Origin: JBBSVE01 sp038233815
Lineage (GTDB): Bacteria; Pseudomonadota; Alphaproteobacteria; Rhodobacterales; Rhodobacteraceae
Assembly: GCA_038233815.1 (NCBI GenBank)
Contig: JBBSVE010000129.1
Coordinates: 1-8,530, forward strand
Length of the DNA: 8,530 nucleotides
Direction: 5' to 3'
Shown piece after piece: positions 1-6,259 of this stretch. Every line of letters begins with the position of its first letter. Positions within the stretch are counted from its first letter, which is position 1. A model generated the notes under the pieces. That model was not told the origin of the DNA, made no database searches, and saw nothing but the letters and a program-made list of their open reading frames with translations. A program made the translations under genes and the position numbers.

Positions 1-1
1 C

Positions 2-556
2 ACGATCTTCTTCTACGTCGTCGTCTATTCGATGTGGCTCAAACGCTCCACGCCGCAGAATATCGTGATCGGCGGGGCGGCGGGCGCTTTCCCTCCGATG
101 ATCGGCTGGGCGGTGGCGACGGGGTCCGTGTCGGTCGAATCGGTCCTGATGTTCACACTGATCTTCATGTGGACGCCGCCCCATTTCTGGGCGCTGGCGC
201 TGTTCATGAAGGAGGATTACCACAAGGCCGGCGTGCCGATGCTGACCGTGACGCACGGCCGGAAATCGACCCGCACCCATATCCTCGTCTACACGCTGTT
301 GCTGGCGCCGGTGGCGATCGGCGCGGCCTTCACCTCGATCGGCGGGCCGGTCTATCTGGCCGCTGCGGTGATCCTGAACGCAGGCTTCATCCTCGGCGCC
401 TGGCGGATCTGGCGGCGGGACGAGGCTGCGGCCGAGGCGGACGGCTACCGGGTGGAAAAGCAGGTGTTCCGTTTCTCGCTCTACTACCTGTTCCTGCTGT
501 TTGGCGCGTTTCTCGCCGAAGCGGCGCTCCGGCCCTATGGATTTGGAGGATGGTGA
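2..556 (+). CDS. ctaB: Protoheme IX farnesyltransferase (heme O synthase), 5'-truncated by the window
   Basis: This is an integral inner-membrane UbiA-family prenyltransferase that adds a farnesyl group to heme b to make heme O, the precursor of heme a for the oxidase assembled by the neighbouring genes. The frame is open from base 2, so only the C-terminal 184 residues are visible of about 300 usual for the family. The first Asp-rich prenyl-diphosphate motif must lie upstream of the window. Visible signatures, in fragment numbering, are MWLKRSTPQNIVIGG followed by AFPPMIGW (about 11-35), FMWTPPHFWALAL (about 53-65) and DYHKAGVPMLTV (about 68-79). About five hydrophobic spans can be read, the last near the C-terminus (FRFSLYYLFLLFGAFLAEA). 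The stop overlaps the next start by one base. The family is clear from these motifs. The symbol could equally be cyoE, but the aa3-oxidase neighbours favour ctaB. Confidence 0.95.
   Translation, partial: TIFFYVVVYSMWLKRSTPQNIVIGGAAGAFPPMIGWAVATGSVSVESVLMFTLIFMWTPPHFWALALFMKEDYHKAGVPMLTVTHGRKSTRTHILVYTLLLAPVAIGAAFTSIGGPVYLAAAVILNAGFILGAWRIWRRDEAAAEADGYRVEKQVFRFSLYYLFLLFGAFLAEAALRPYGFGGW
545..550 (+). promoter_or_regulatory. Ribosome binding site for the small membrane protein
   Basis: GGAGGA lies at the 3' end of ctaB, five bases before the ATG at 556. The in-frame ATG at 550 overlaps this site and could not use it. The spacing therefore decides for 556 as the start. Confidence 0.7.
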
Positions 557-774
557 TGGCGTTCCGCCCCGACCATGAAATGCACAAGCGCCGGTTCGGG
601 CGCAACCTTGGCGTCGGTCTTGCTCTGGCGCTTTTCATCGCGATCATCTTCGGGCTGACCGTGGTCAAGGTGACGGAGATCGGCAAGGTCGACGGATTCG
701 AGAAAGCCATTCCGACGTCGGAGCCGATGAATGCACCGACGGCGGAAAGCGTGGCACGGGAGAAGGCGAAATGA
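556..774 (+). CDS. Small single-span membrane protein of the cytochrome oxidase cluster (CoxF-like)
   Basis: A 72-residue protein sits between ctaB and ctaG. It has a short basic N-terminus (HKRRFGRN, residues 10-17), one hydrophobic span (about 18-37) and a polar C-terminal tail of about 35 residues rich in Pro, Glu and Lys. The positive-inside rule predicts N-in/C-out topology with the tail in the periplasm. I infer a role in oxidase assembly from position alone. Small proteins annotated as CoxF-like or 'cytochrome c oxidase assembly' occur at this place in other alphaproteobacteria, to my recollection, but no catalytic or metal-binding motif (no Cys, and only one His) is visible. It overlaps the ctaB stop by one base and the ctaG start by four (ATGA), which points to translational coupling. 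The start at 556 is preferred over 550 because of the ribosome binding site spacing. Confidence 0.82.
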   Translation: MAFRPDHEMHKRRFGRNLGVGLALALFIAIIFGLTVVKVTEIGKVDGFEKAIPTSEPMNAPTAESVAREKAK

Positions 775-1379
775 GCGGGCGGCAGGGCATCACAGCGCAG
801 AAGAAAACGGCACTCGTCCTCGTGGGCGTCGTCGCGGTGATGGTGTCGTTGTCGTTCGCGGCGATTCCGCTCTATAACATGTTCTGTAATGTTACAGGGT
901 TCGCGGGCACGACGTCGGTGGCCGAAAAGCCGTCCTCCACCATTTCCGACAAGACGATCATCGTTCGCTTCGACGCGTCGAAGGATCGTGGAATGCCATG
1001 GGATTTTAAGCCCATGCAGCGCGAGATGACGATCCGGCTGGGGGAGACGGGTCTTGCGTTCTTTGAGGCCTACAACCCCACCGACCGGACCATCGGTGGC
1101 ACGGCAAGCTACAACGTGACGCCCGACAAGGCTGGCGGTTACTTCACCAAGATTCAGTGTTTCTGCTTCACCGAACAGGTTCTCAAACCCGGTGAGCGGG
1201 CGGAGATGCCGGTGACCTTCTACGTCGACCCGGACATCCTCAACGATGCCGAGGGCAGCCATATCGAGGTCATCACGCTGTCCTACACGTTCCACGAGAC
1301 GCCGCTGCCCGAAAGTGCGGCGTCGCTCGATCCGCCTGCCACGGTGCTTGCACCGGTCGAGGCGTCCGCTGTAAACTGA
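771..1379 (+). CDS. ctaG: Cytochrome c oxidase copper-delivery protein Cox11/CtaG
   Basis: This 202-residue protein is the Cox11/CtaG copper chaperone that supplies copper to the CuB site of subunit I. It has a short cytoplasmic N-terminus, one membrane span (about residues 13-32) and a periplasmic immunoglobulin-like domain. The family's cysteines are present: C39 in PLYNMFCNVTGF just after the span, and the C130-F-C132-F pair in KIQCFCFTEQ. The downstream stretch LKPGERAEMPVTFYVDP is also typical, as is PWDFKP at 76-81. Length is usual for bacterial Cox11. The start overlaps the preceding stop in an ATGA arrangement, and a GGAG/AAGG-type ribosome binding site lies at 759-766. The neighbours ctaB, ctaE and SURF1 fit the role. 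No truncation or missing key residue is seen. Confidence 0.96.
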   Translation: MSGRQGITAQKKTALVLVGVVAVMVSLSFAAIPLYNMFCNVTGFAGTTSVAEKPSSTISDKTIIVRFDASKDRGMPWDFKPMQREMTIRLGETGLAFFEAYNPTDRTIGGTASYNVTPDKAGGYFTKIQCFCFTEQVLKPGERAEMPVTFYVDPDILNDAEGSHIEVITLSYTFHETPLPESAASLDPPATVLAPVEASAVN

Positions 1380-1426
1380 GCCGCAATCCGGCGAGCCATC
1401 GCTGCATGATCACGCCAAGACAAGAC

Positions 1427-1432
1427 GAGGGA
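1427..1432 (+). promoter_or_regulatory. Ribosome binding site deciding the ctaE start
   Basis: GAGGGA ends nine bases before the ATG at 1442. The earlier in-frame ATG at 1406 has no comparable site ahead of it. This supports 1442 as the true start of subunit III. Confidence 0.65.
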
Positions 1433-1441
1433 CCGACAGCC

Positions 1442-2242
1442 ATGGCGCACGCGAAGAACCACGACTACCATATCCTGCCACCCTCGATCTGGCCCCTCAT
1501 GGGCGCTATCGGCGCCTTCGTCATGCTGTTCGGCGCGGTGCTCTGGATGCACGGTTCGGGTCCATGGATGGGCCTCATCGGCTTCGTCATGGTGCTCTAC
1601 GTCATGTATGCGTGGTGGTCCGACGTGATCCACGAGGGGCAGGTGGGCGACCACACCCCGGTCGTGCGGATCGGCCTGCGCTACGGCTTCATCATGTTCA
1701 TCATGTCGGAGGTGATGTTCTTCGCGGCGTGGTTCTGGAACTTCTTCAAGAACGCGCTCTATCCGCTCGGGCCGAACTACCCGGCGGTGGACGGCATCTG
1801 GCCGCCTGCGGGGATTGAGACGTTCGATCCGTGGCACCTGCCGCTGATCAACACGCTGACGCTTCTGTGTTCCGGCGCCGCCGCGACATGGGCGCACCAT
1901 GCGCTGGTGCATGAAAACAACCGCAAGGACATGAAGGAGGGGCTTTTCATCGCGATCGGGCTCGGGCTTCTGTTCACGGTGTTCCAGGCCTATGAATACA
2001 GCCATGCGGCCTTCGGGTTTGCGGGCAACGTCTATGGCGCGTCCTTCTTCATGGCGACGGGCTTTCATGGCGCGCATGTCATCATCGGGACGATCTTCCT
2101 CGCCGTGTGTCTGGGCCGGGTCTATGCCGGACATTTCACGCCGACCGAGCATGTGGGGTTCGAAGCTGCCGCTTGGTATTGGCACTTTGTCGATGTGGTG
2201 TGGCTGTTCCTCTTCGCCTCGATCTACGTCTGGGGTCAGTAG
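1442..2242 (+). CDS. ctaE: Cytochrome c oxidase subunit III
   Basis: The 266-residue product is subunit III of the aa3-type heme-copper oxidase, an inner-membrane subunit that stabilises the catalytic core and its proton uptake during turnover. Seven hydrophobic spans can be read, as in proteobacterial subunit III. Signatures include the N-terminal KNHDYHILPPSIWP (5-18), HTPVVRIGLRYG (71-82), MSEVMFFAAWFW with the conserved membrane glutamate E90, TFDPWHLPLINT, WAHHA, QAYEYSHAAF, FHGAHVIIGT and the C-terminal HVGFEAAAWYWHFVDVVW. It strongly resembles the Paracoccus-type CtaE, which also starts at MAH followed by KNHDY. This and the ribosome binding site decide for 1442 over the ATG at 1406, which would add 12 atypical residues. 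It lies 62 bases after ctaG. Its stop codon sits in the loop of a hairpin. Confidence 0.97.
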   Translation: MAHAKNHDYHILPPSIWPLMGAIGAFVMLFGAVLWMHGSGPWMGLIGFVMVLYVMYAWWSDVIHEGQVGDHTPVVRIGLRYGFIMFIMSEVMFFAAWFWNFFKNALYPLGPNYPAVDGIWPPAGIETFDPWHLPLINTLTLLCSGAAATWAHHALVHENNRKDMKEGLFIAIGLGLLFTVFQAYEYSHAAFGFAGNVYGASFFMATGFHGAHVIIGTIFLAVCLGRVYAGHFTPTEHVGFEAAAWYWHFVDVVWLFLFASIYVWGQ

Positions 2243-2252
2243 CCTGACCCAG
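2230..2252 (+). other. Hairpin over the ctaE stop codon
   Basis: Bases 2230-2239 pair with 2244-2252 in nine base pairs, with one bulged G at 2232. The four-base loop (2240-2243) contains the TAG stop of ctaE. It is not followed by a T-run, so it does not look like an intrinsic terminator alone. It may protect the ctaE mRNA end or be chance in GC-rich DNA. Confidence 0.5.
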
Positions 2253-2262
2253 TCCGTCACGG

Positions 2263-2288
2263 GGGCGCGGTCCGCAAGGGTCGCGCCC
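2263..2288 (+). other. Strong GCAA-tetraloop hairpin between ctaE and SURF1
   Basis: Bases 2263-2273 pair with 2278-2288 in an uninterrupted 11-base-pair stem (two G·U pairs) closed by the tetraloop GCAA, a GNRA type known for stability. Only TTTT at 2295-2298, six bases beyond the stem, follows it, so it is at best a weak terminator. It lies 14 bases before the SURF1 ribosome binding site. An mRNA-stabilising or attenuating element between ctaE and SURF1 is the most likely reading; this is inference. Confidence 0.6.
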
Positions 2289-2301
2289 GATGCATTTTCT
2301 C

Positions 2302-2307
2302 GAGGGA
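2302..2307 (+). promoter_or_regulatory. Ribosome binding site for SURF1
   Basis: GAGGGA ends five bases before the ATG at 2313. It separates the real SURF1 start from the long in-frame extension that runs back through ctaE in another frame. Confidence 0.65.
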
Positions 2308-2312
2308 CGTCC

Positions 2313-2984
2313 ATGGCTCGCCGGATGATCGCCGCCCTGCTCTTCGGTCTTTTCGGCGTCGCGGTGCTCTGCGGGCTCGGGATCTGGCAGCTCGAGCGGT
2401 TGCAATGGAAGACCGGCGTGATTGCCGCCATCGACGCGCGTATCGGCGACACCCCGGTGGAGGTTCCGCAGCGCCCCGATCCAGTGACAGACCGCTACCT
2501 CTCGGTCGACGTGACCGGACGCTTTACGGGTGACGAGGTCTTCGTGCTGTCGAGCGTGCCGAATATCGGCGCCGGCTACCGCGTGATGGCGGTGCTGGAG
2601 ACGCTGACGGGTCGGCGCCTGCTGGTGGACCGGGGCTTCATCCCCGACGCGGCGCGCGGCGTGCCGCATCAGGCGAAAAAGGCGGTGGTCACGGGCAACC
2701 TCCTCTGGCCACAGGAGATCGACAGCTTCACCCCCGCGCCCGATCCCGTGACCGGCATGTGGTTTGCCCGCGACGTGCCCGCCATTGCCGCGAAACTTCG
2801 GACCGAGCCGTTCCTGATCGTTGCGGCGTCGGAGACCGGGGACGGGATCGCGCCGATGCCGGTGGACAGTTCCGATATCCCGAACGACCATGAGATGTAT
2901 GCGATCACCTGGTTTTCGCTGGCGCTGGTCTGGGCGGGGATGACAGGCCTGCTGCTCTGGCGTATCAGGCAGCGGACGGCCTGA
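2313..2984 (+). CDS. SURF1 family cytochrome oxidase biogenesis protein
   Basis: This 223-residue protein belongs to the SURF1/Shy1 family, which helps insert heme a into subunit I. It has the family's hairpin topology: an N-terminal span (about residues 5-24), a periplasmic domain and a C-terminal span (about 195-216). Signatures are GIWQLERLQWK (23-33), GAGYRVMAVLE (87-96), LVDRGFIP (104-111), WFARDVPAIA (150-159) and NDHEMYAITWFSLA (191-204). H193 corresponds to the conserved histidine of the N-[ND]-H motif that has been implicated in heme binding. The ATG at 2313 is chosen because the signal-anchor begins there and a ribosome binding site precedes it. The reading frame upstream only antagonises ctaE codons. 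It follows ctaE by 70 bases and precedes thrC by 15. Some alphaproteobacteria have two SURF1 proteins serving different oxidases. The aa3 neighbours suggest this is the cytochrome c oxidase one. Confidence 0.94.
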   Translation: MARRMIAALLFGLFGVAVLCGLGIWQLERLQWKTGVIAAIDARIGDTPVEVPQRPDPVTDRYLSVDVTGRFTGDEVFVLSSVPNIGAGYRVMAVLETLTGRRLLVDRGFIPDAARGVPHQAKKAVVTGNLLWPQEIDSFTPAPDPVTGMWFARDVPAIAAKLRTEPFLIVAASETGDGIAPMPVDSSDIPNDHEMYAITWFSLALVWAGMTGLLLWRIRQRTA

Positions 2985-2999
2985 GGGGCGGGAGGGGAC

Positions 3000-4397
3000 A
3001 TGCGCTACATCTCGACACGCGGCACCGCACCTGCCCTCGATTTCGCTGGCGCGATGATGACCGGCCTTGCCCGTGACGGTGGGCTTTATGTGCCCCAAAC
3101 TGTTCCCGTGATCCCGGCGGAGGCGATCGGAGCCTTTGCGGGCCAGAGCTACGAAGAGGTCGCTTTCCGCGTCATGGCGCCCTTCGTTGGCGATACGTTC
3201 GCGGAGGCGGAGCTGCGCGCGTTGATCGGGCGCGCCTATGCGGGCTTCGGCCATCCCGCCCGCGCGCCGTTGCGGCAACTGGCACCGAACCATTTCCTGC
3301 TGGAGCTGTTCCACGGGCCGACGCTGGCCTTCAAGGACTTCGCCATGCAGATCATCGGTCAGATGATGCAGGCGGTTCTGGCCCGCACGGGGGAGCGGAT
3401 CACCATCGTCGGCGCAACCTCCGGCGACACAGGGTCCGCGGCGATGGAGGCGTTCCGGGGTCTTTCCAACGTCGACCTCTTTGTCCTCTATCCGCACGGC
3501 CGCATCTCCGAGGTGCAGCGCCGCCAGATGACGACGCCCTCGGAGCCCAACGTCCACGCCATCGCCATCGACGGCCATTTCGACGACGCGCAGGCGCGGC
3601 TGAAGGACATGTTCAACCATTTCGCCTTTCGCGATGCGGTGCGGCTGGCGGGCGTGAACTCGATCAACTGGGCGCGGGTGCTGGCACAGGTGGTCTATTA
3701 TTTCACCGCCGCCGTGAGCCTCGGCGCGCCGCACCGGCCGGTCAGCTTCACCGTGCCCACGGGCAATTTCGGCGATATCTACGCGGGCTGGATCGCCAAG
3801 CGCATGGGGCTGCCGATCGAGCGCCTCGTGATCGCCACGAACCAGAACGACATCCTCGACCGGGCTTTACGCACCGGAGACTACCGGATGGAAGGGGTGC
3901 TGCCCTCGATCAGCCCCTCGATGGACATTCAGGTGTCCTCGAACTTCGAACGCGCGCTGTTTGATGCCTACGGCCACGACGGGCGCGCCGTGACCGCCGT
4001 GATGGCGGAGCTTTCGTCGGGCGGCTTCACCATCTCGCAAGGCGCGCTCGAGGGCTTGCGAGAGACCTTCGCATCGGGTCGCGCGAGCGAGGCGGAGACG
4101 AAAGCCGCGATCCGCCGCTTCCATGCCGAGACGGGCGAGGTCCTTTGCCCCCACACCGCCATTGGCGTTCATGTCGCCGAGCCCTATCTCGGCACCGTGC
4201 CGATGATCACACTCGCCACCGCCCATCCCGCGAAGTTTCCCGACGCGGTGGAGGCGGCGACAGGCGCGCGCCCCGCACTGCCACACCGGCTCGCCGATCT
4301 TTTCGACCGACCCGAGCGTGTCACCCGCCTGCCCAACGACCTCGCCGCGCTGGAGGATCATATCCGCGCCACCATCCCTGAAAGGACGCCCGCTTGA
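3000..4397 (+). CDS. thrC: Threonine synthase
   Basis: This 465-residue cytoplasmic enzyme is the PLP-dependent threonine synthase, converting O-phosphohomoserine to threonine, the last step of threonine synthesis. The PLP-binding lysine is K112 in FHGPTLAFKDFAMQ (104-117). GATSGDTGSAA (138-148) and the phosphate-cup motif PTGNFGD (253-259) are intact. The N-terminus MRYISTRG followed by LARDGGLYVP is typical of the family branch found in Gram-negative bacteria and fungi, and the length fits it. GGAGG at 2991-2995 lies just ahead of the ATG. The gene begins 15 bases after SURF1 and its stop overlaps the TTG start of the peptidase gene by four bases. It has no metabolic link to the oxidase genes. 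Sharing their transcript would be a matter of gene order rather than pathway. Confidence 0.97.
   Translation: MRYISTRGTAPALDFAGAMMTGLARDGGLYVPQTVPVIPAEAIGAFAGQSYEEVAFRVMAPFVGDTFAEAELRALIGRAYAGFGHPARAPLRQLAPNHFLLELFHGPTLAFKDFAMQIIGQMMQAVLARTGERITIVGATSGDTGSAAMEAFRGLSNVDLFVLYPHGRISEVQRRQMTTPSEPNVHAIAIDGHFDDAQARLKDMFNHFAFRDAVRLAGVNSINWARVLAQVVYYFTAAVSLGAPHRPVSFTVPTGNFGDIYAGWIAKRMGLPIERLVIATNQNDILDRALRTGDYRMEGVLPSISPSMDIQVSSNFERALFDAYGHDGRAVTAVMAELSSGGFTISQGALEGLRETFASGRASEAETKAAIRRFHAETGEVLCPHTAIGVHVAEPYLGTVPMITLATAHPAKFPDAVEAATGARPALPHRLADLFDRPERVTRLPNDLAALEDHIRATIPERTPA
4381..4386 (+). promoter_or_regulatory. Ribosome binding site supporting a TTG start
   Basis: AAAGGA lies inside the 3' end of thrC, seven bases before the TTG at 4394. 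It supports this non-ATG start, for which no nearby in-frame ATG offers a better alternative. Confidence 0.6.
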
Positions 4398-5650
4398 GCC
4401 GCCTCACGACCCTGCCCAACGGTTTCCGCATCGTGACGGAAGCCATGCCCGGCCTCAAATCCGCATCCGTCGGTATCTGGATCACCGCCGGGGGCCGCCA
4501 CGAGCGCGCCGAACAGAACGGCATCGCGCATTTCCTCGAACACATGGCCTTCAAAGGCACCGAACAGCGCACCAGCCTCCAGATCGCGGAGGCGATCGAG
4601 GACGTCGGCGGCTACATCAACGCCTATACCAGCCGCGAGATGACGGCCTATTACGCCCGCGTGCTGGAGGCGGACGTTCCCTTGGCGCTCGACGTGATCG
4701 GCGACATCGTGGCGAACCCGGCCTTCGACCCGGCCGAGGTGGAGACCGAGCGCGGGGTGATCCTGCAGGAGATCGGGCAATCGCTGGACACGCCCGACGA
4801 CATCATCTTCGACTGGCTGCAGGAGGCGTCCTACCCCGACCAGCCCTTCGGGCGCACCATCCTCGGGCCGGAGGAACGGGTGGGCGCGTTCAGCGCCTCC
4901 GACCTGCGCGGCTTCGTGGCGGAGCATTACAGCCCCGACCGGATGATCCTGTCGGCGGCGGGTGCGGTCGATCACGACGCTATCGTGGCGCAGGCCGAGG
5001 CGATGTTTGGCGACCGCGCGCCGTCCAGCCCGCTGGCGCTGCATCCCGCGGCGTTCCGGGGATCGGAGCGGCGCGAGGTCAAGAAGCTGGAGCAGGCGCA
5101 TTTCGCGCTGGCGTTCGATGCGCCGGGCTACCGGTCCCCCGACGTCTGGACCGCGCAGATCTATGCGATGGCGATGGGGGGCGGCATGTCCTCGCGCCTG
5201 TTCCAGAAGATCCGGGAGGAGCGGGGCCTCTGCTATTCGATCTTCGCGCAGTCGGGCGCTTATGAGGATGCGGGCCAGATCACAATCTATGCCGGCACAT
5301 CGGACCGGGAAATCGGCGATCTGGCGACGCTGACGGTGGACGAGATGCGGCGTGCCGCGGGCGACATGACGGAAGCCGAGGTCGCGCGTGCCCGGACGCA
5401 GATGAAGGCCGGGATGCTGATGGGGCTGGAAAGCCCGTCGAGCCGGGCCGAACGGCTGGCGCGGCTCCTCTCGATCTGGGGCCGGGTGCCGGATCTCGAC
5501 GAGGCGGTGTCGCATATCGACGCGGTGACGACCGCCGACGTGCGCCGCTACGGCGCAGAAGTCCTCGGCGCGGGAACGGCGCTGGCGCTCTACGGTCCGG
5601 TGAAGAAGGCACCGGGGCTGGAGGAGATCCGCGCAAGGCTCGCCGCCTGA
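4394..5650 (+). CDS. M16 family zinc metallopeptidase (processing-peptidase-like)
   Basis: This 418-residue protein belongs to peptidase family M16, subfamily B, the bacterial relatives of the mitochondrial processing peptidase beta subunit. The inverted zinc motif HFLEH is at 46-50 (H46, E49, H50), and the third ligand E126 sits in ERGVILQEI at the 76-residue distance expected for active members, so it should be catalytically competent. The second half carries the usual non-catalytic repeat domain with GGGMSSRLFQKIREERGLCYSI (262-283), a stretch conserved in the family. No signal peptide is visible, so it is probably cytoplasmic. The start is TTG, overlapping the thrC stop in a TTGA arrangement. 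The first residues, reading LTTLPNGFRIVTE, are typical for the family N-terminus, leaving no room for a later start. Substrates are unknown. Bacterial homologues are often called PepR or 'insulinase-like'. Confidence 0.94.
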   Translation: MSRLTTLPNGFRIVTEAMPGLKSASVGIWITAGGRHERAEQNGIAHFLEHMAFKGTEQRTSLQIAEAIEDVGGYINAYTSREMTAYYARVLEADVPLALDVIGDIVANPAFDPAEVETERGVILQEIGQSLDTPDDIIFDWLQEASYPDQPFGRTILGPEERVGAFSASDLRGFVAEHYSPDRMILSAAGAVDHDAIVAQAEAMFGDRAPSSPLALHPAAFRGSERREVKKLEQAHFALAFDAPGYRSPDVWTAQIYAMAMGGGMSSRLFQKIREERGLCYSIFAQSGAYEDAGQITIYAGTSDREIGDLATLTVDEMRRAAGDMTEAEVARARTQMKAGMLMGLESPSSRAERLARLLSIWGRVPDLDEAVSHIDAVTTADVRRYGAEVLGAGTALALYGPVKKAPGLEEIRARLAA

Positions 5651-6234
5651 TGTTCGGCCTCGGCCGCCGCCCGAGGATCGAGACGGAACGCATGACCCTG
5701 CGCCTGCCGCAGCATTCCGACTACCGCGCCTGGTCCGACCTGCGCGGCGAGGGTGCGGCCTTCCTGAAGCCGTGGGAGCCGACCTGGTCCGACGATCATC
5801 TGAGCCGCCGTTCCTTTACCAACCGCGTCTACTGGTCGTCGCGCGCGGACCGGCAGGGCACCGCGCTGCCGATGATGATGTTCCGGCGCAGCGACGGCGC
5901 GCTGATCGGGGCGATCACGCTCGACAACATCCGGCGCGGGCCGTCGCAGGCGGCGACAGTGGGCTACTGGACGGGCCAGCCCCATGCCCGGCAGGGCTAC
6001 ATGCGCGAGGCGTTGACGGCGATCGTGCACCACGGGTTCAACGTGCTCGACCTCAGCCGGGTGGAGGCGGCTTGCCTGCCCGAAAACGTGGCCTCCCGCG
6101 CGGTGCTGGAAAAGACCGGCTTCAAGTATGAGGGGGTGGCGCAGAGCTATCTCCAGATTTCCGGTCGCTGGCGAAACCATGTGCTTTACGCCAACCTGCG
6201 GTCGGACCGGCGCGGCCGGACGGACCGGGGATGA
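5650..6234 (+). CDS. RimJ/RimL-like GNAT N-acetyltransferase
   Basis: This 194-residue protein has the GNAT fold of the RimJ/RimL branch, which uses acetyl-CoA to acetylate protein N-termini (RimJ acts on ribosomal protein S5). The N-terminus carries IETERMTLRLP (10-20), typical of the branch, then FLKPWEPTW (38-46). The acetyl-CoA pyrophosphate-binding loop is HARQGYMREAL (112-122) after the VGYW strand, and the C-terminal motif PENVASRAVLEKTGFKYEG (144-162) is intact. The last ten residues (SDRRGRTDRG) are a basic, low-complexity tail. The start overlaps the peptidase stop by one base, and an AAGG at 5635-5638 may serve as ribosome binding site. The pairing with the M16 peptidase is tight. 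Substrate cannot be told from sequence; RimJ is a family label, not a proven role. Confidence 0.9.
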   Translation: MFGLGRRPRIETERMTLRLPQHSDYRAWSDLRGEGAAFLKPWEPTWSDDHLSRRSFTNRVYWSSRADRQGTALPMMMFRRSDGALIGAITLDNIRRGPSQAATVGYWTGQPHARQGYMREALTAIVHHGFNVLDLSRVEAACLPENVASRAVLEKTGFKYEGVAQSYLQISGRWRNHVLYANLRSDRRGRTDRG

Positions 6235-6247
6235 TGCGCGTCGCGTC

Positions 6248-6252
6248 GAGGG
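6248..6252 (+). promoter_or_regulatory. Ribosome binding site deciding the dehydrogenase start
   Basis: GAGGG ends seven bases before the ATG at 6260. It supports this start rather than the in-frame ATG at 6128, which would overlap the acetyltransferase by more than 100 bases. Confidence 0.6.
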
Positions 6253-6259
6253 CCGGGCG

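Noticed and set aside
34..555. Long in-frame upstream extension of the small membrane protein
   Set aside because: It runs in another frame over ctaB, has Arg/Gly-rich shadow composition, and a ribosome binding site marks the start at 556.
997..1016. Inverted repeat CATGGG / CCCATG around an A/T-rich loop in ctaG
   Set aside because: It falls in codons for the conserved PWDFKPM stretch of Cox11, so protein constraint explains it; six base pairs are common by chance.
1406..1441. Earlier ATG adding 12 residues to subunit III
   Set aside because: No ribosome binding site precedes it, and the family N-terminus starts at the later ATG.
1380..1441. Possible promoter in the ctaG-ctaE gap
   Set aside because: I saw no convincing -35/-10 pair or operator-like repeat in the 62 bases; only the ribosome binding site is supported.
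1992..2312. Long upstream extension of the SURF1 frame
   Set aside because: It overlaps ctaE in another frame and would bury the N-terminal membrane anchor; the start at 2313 has a good ribosome binding site.
1283..2452. A 389-residue open frame on the - strand across ctaE
   Set aside because: It is antisense to subunit III and dominated by charged residues (Arg, His, Glu, Asp), as expected when hydrophobic codons are read on the other strand.
2136..3734. A 532-residue open frame on the - strand across SURF1 and thrC
   Set aside because: It is antisense to two well-supported genes, is rich in Arg/His/Pro as expected from GC-rich third positions, and shows no recognisable domain.
4358..5515. 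A 385-residue open frame on the - strand across the M16 peptidase
   Set aside because: It is antisense to an intact peptidase with full catalytic motifs; its composition is that of a GC-bias shadow.
6128..6259. Earlier ATG extending the dehydrogenase by 44 residues
   Set aside because: It overlaps the acetyltransferase's 3' end by over 100 bases and the extra residues do not resemble the family.
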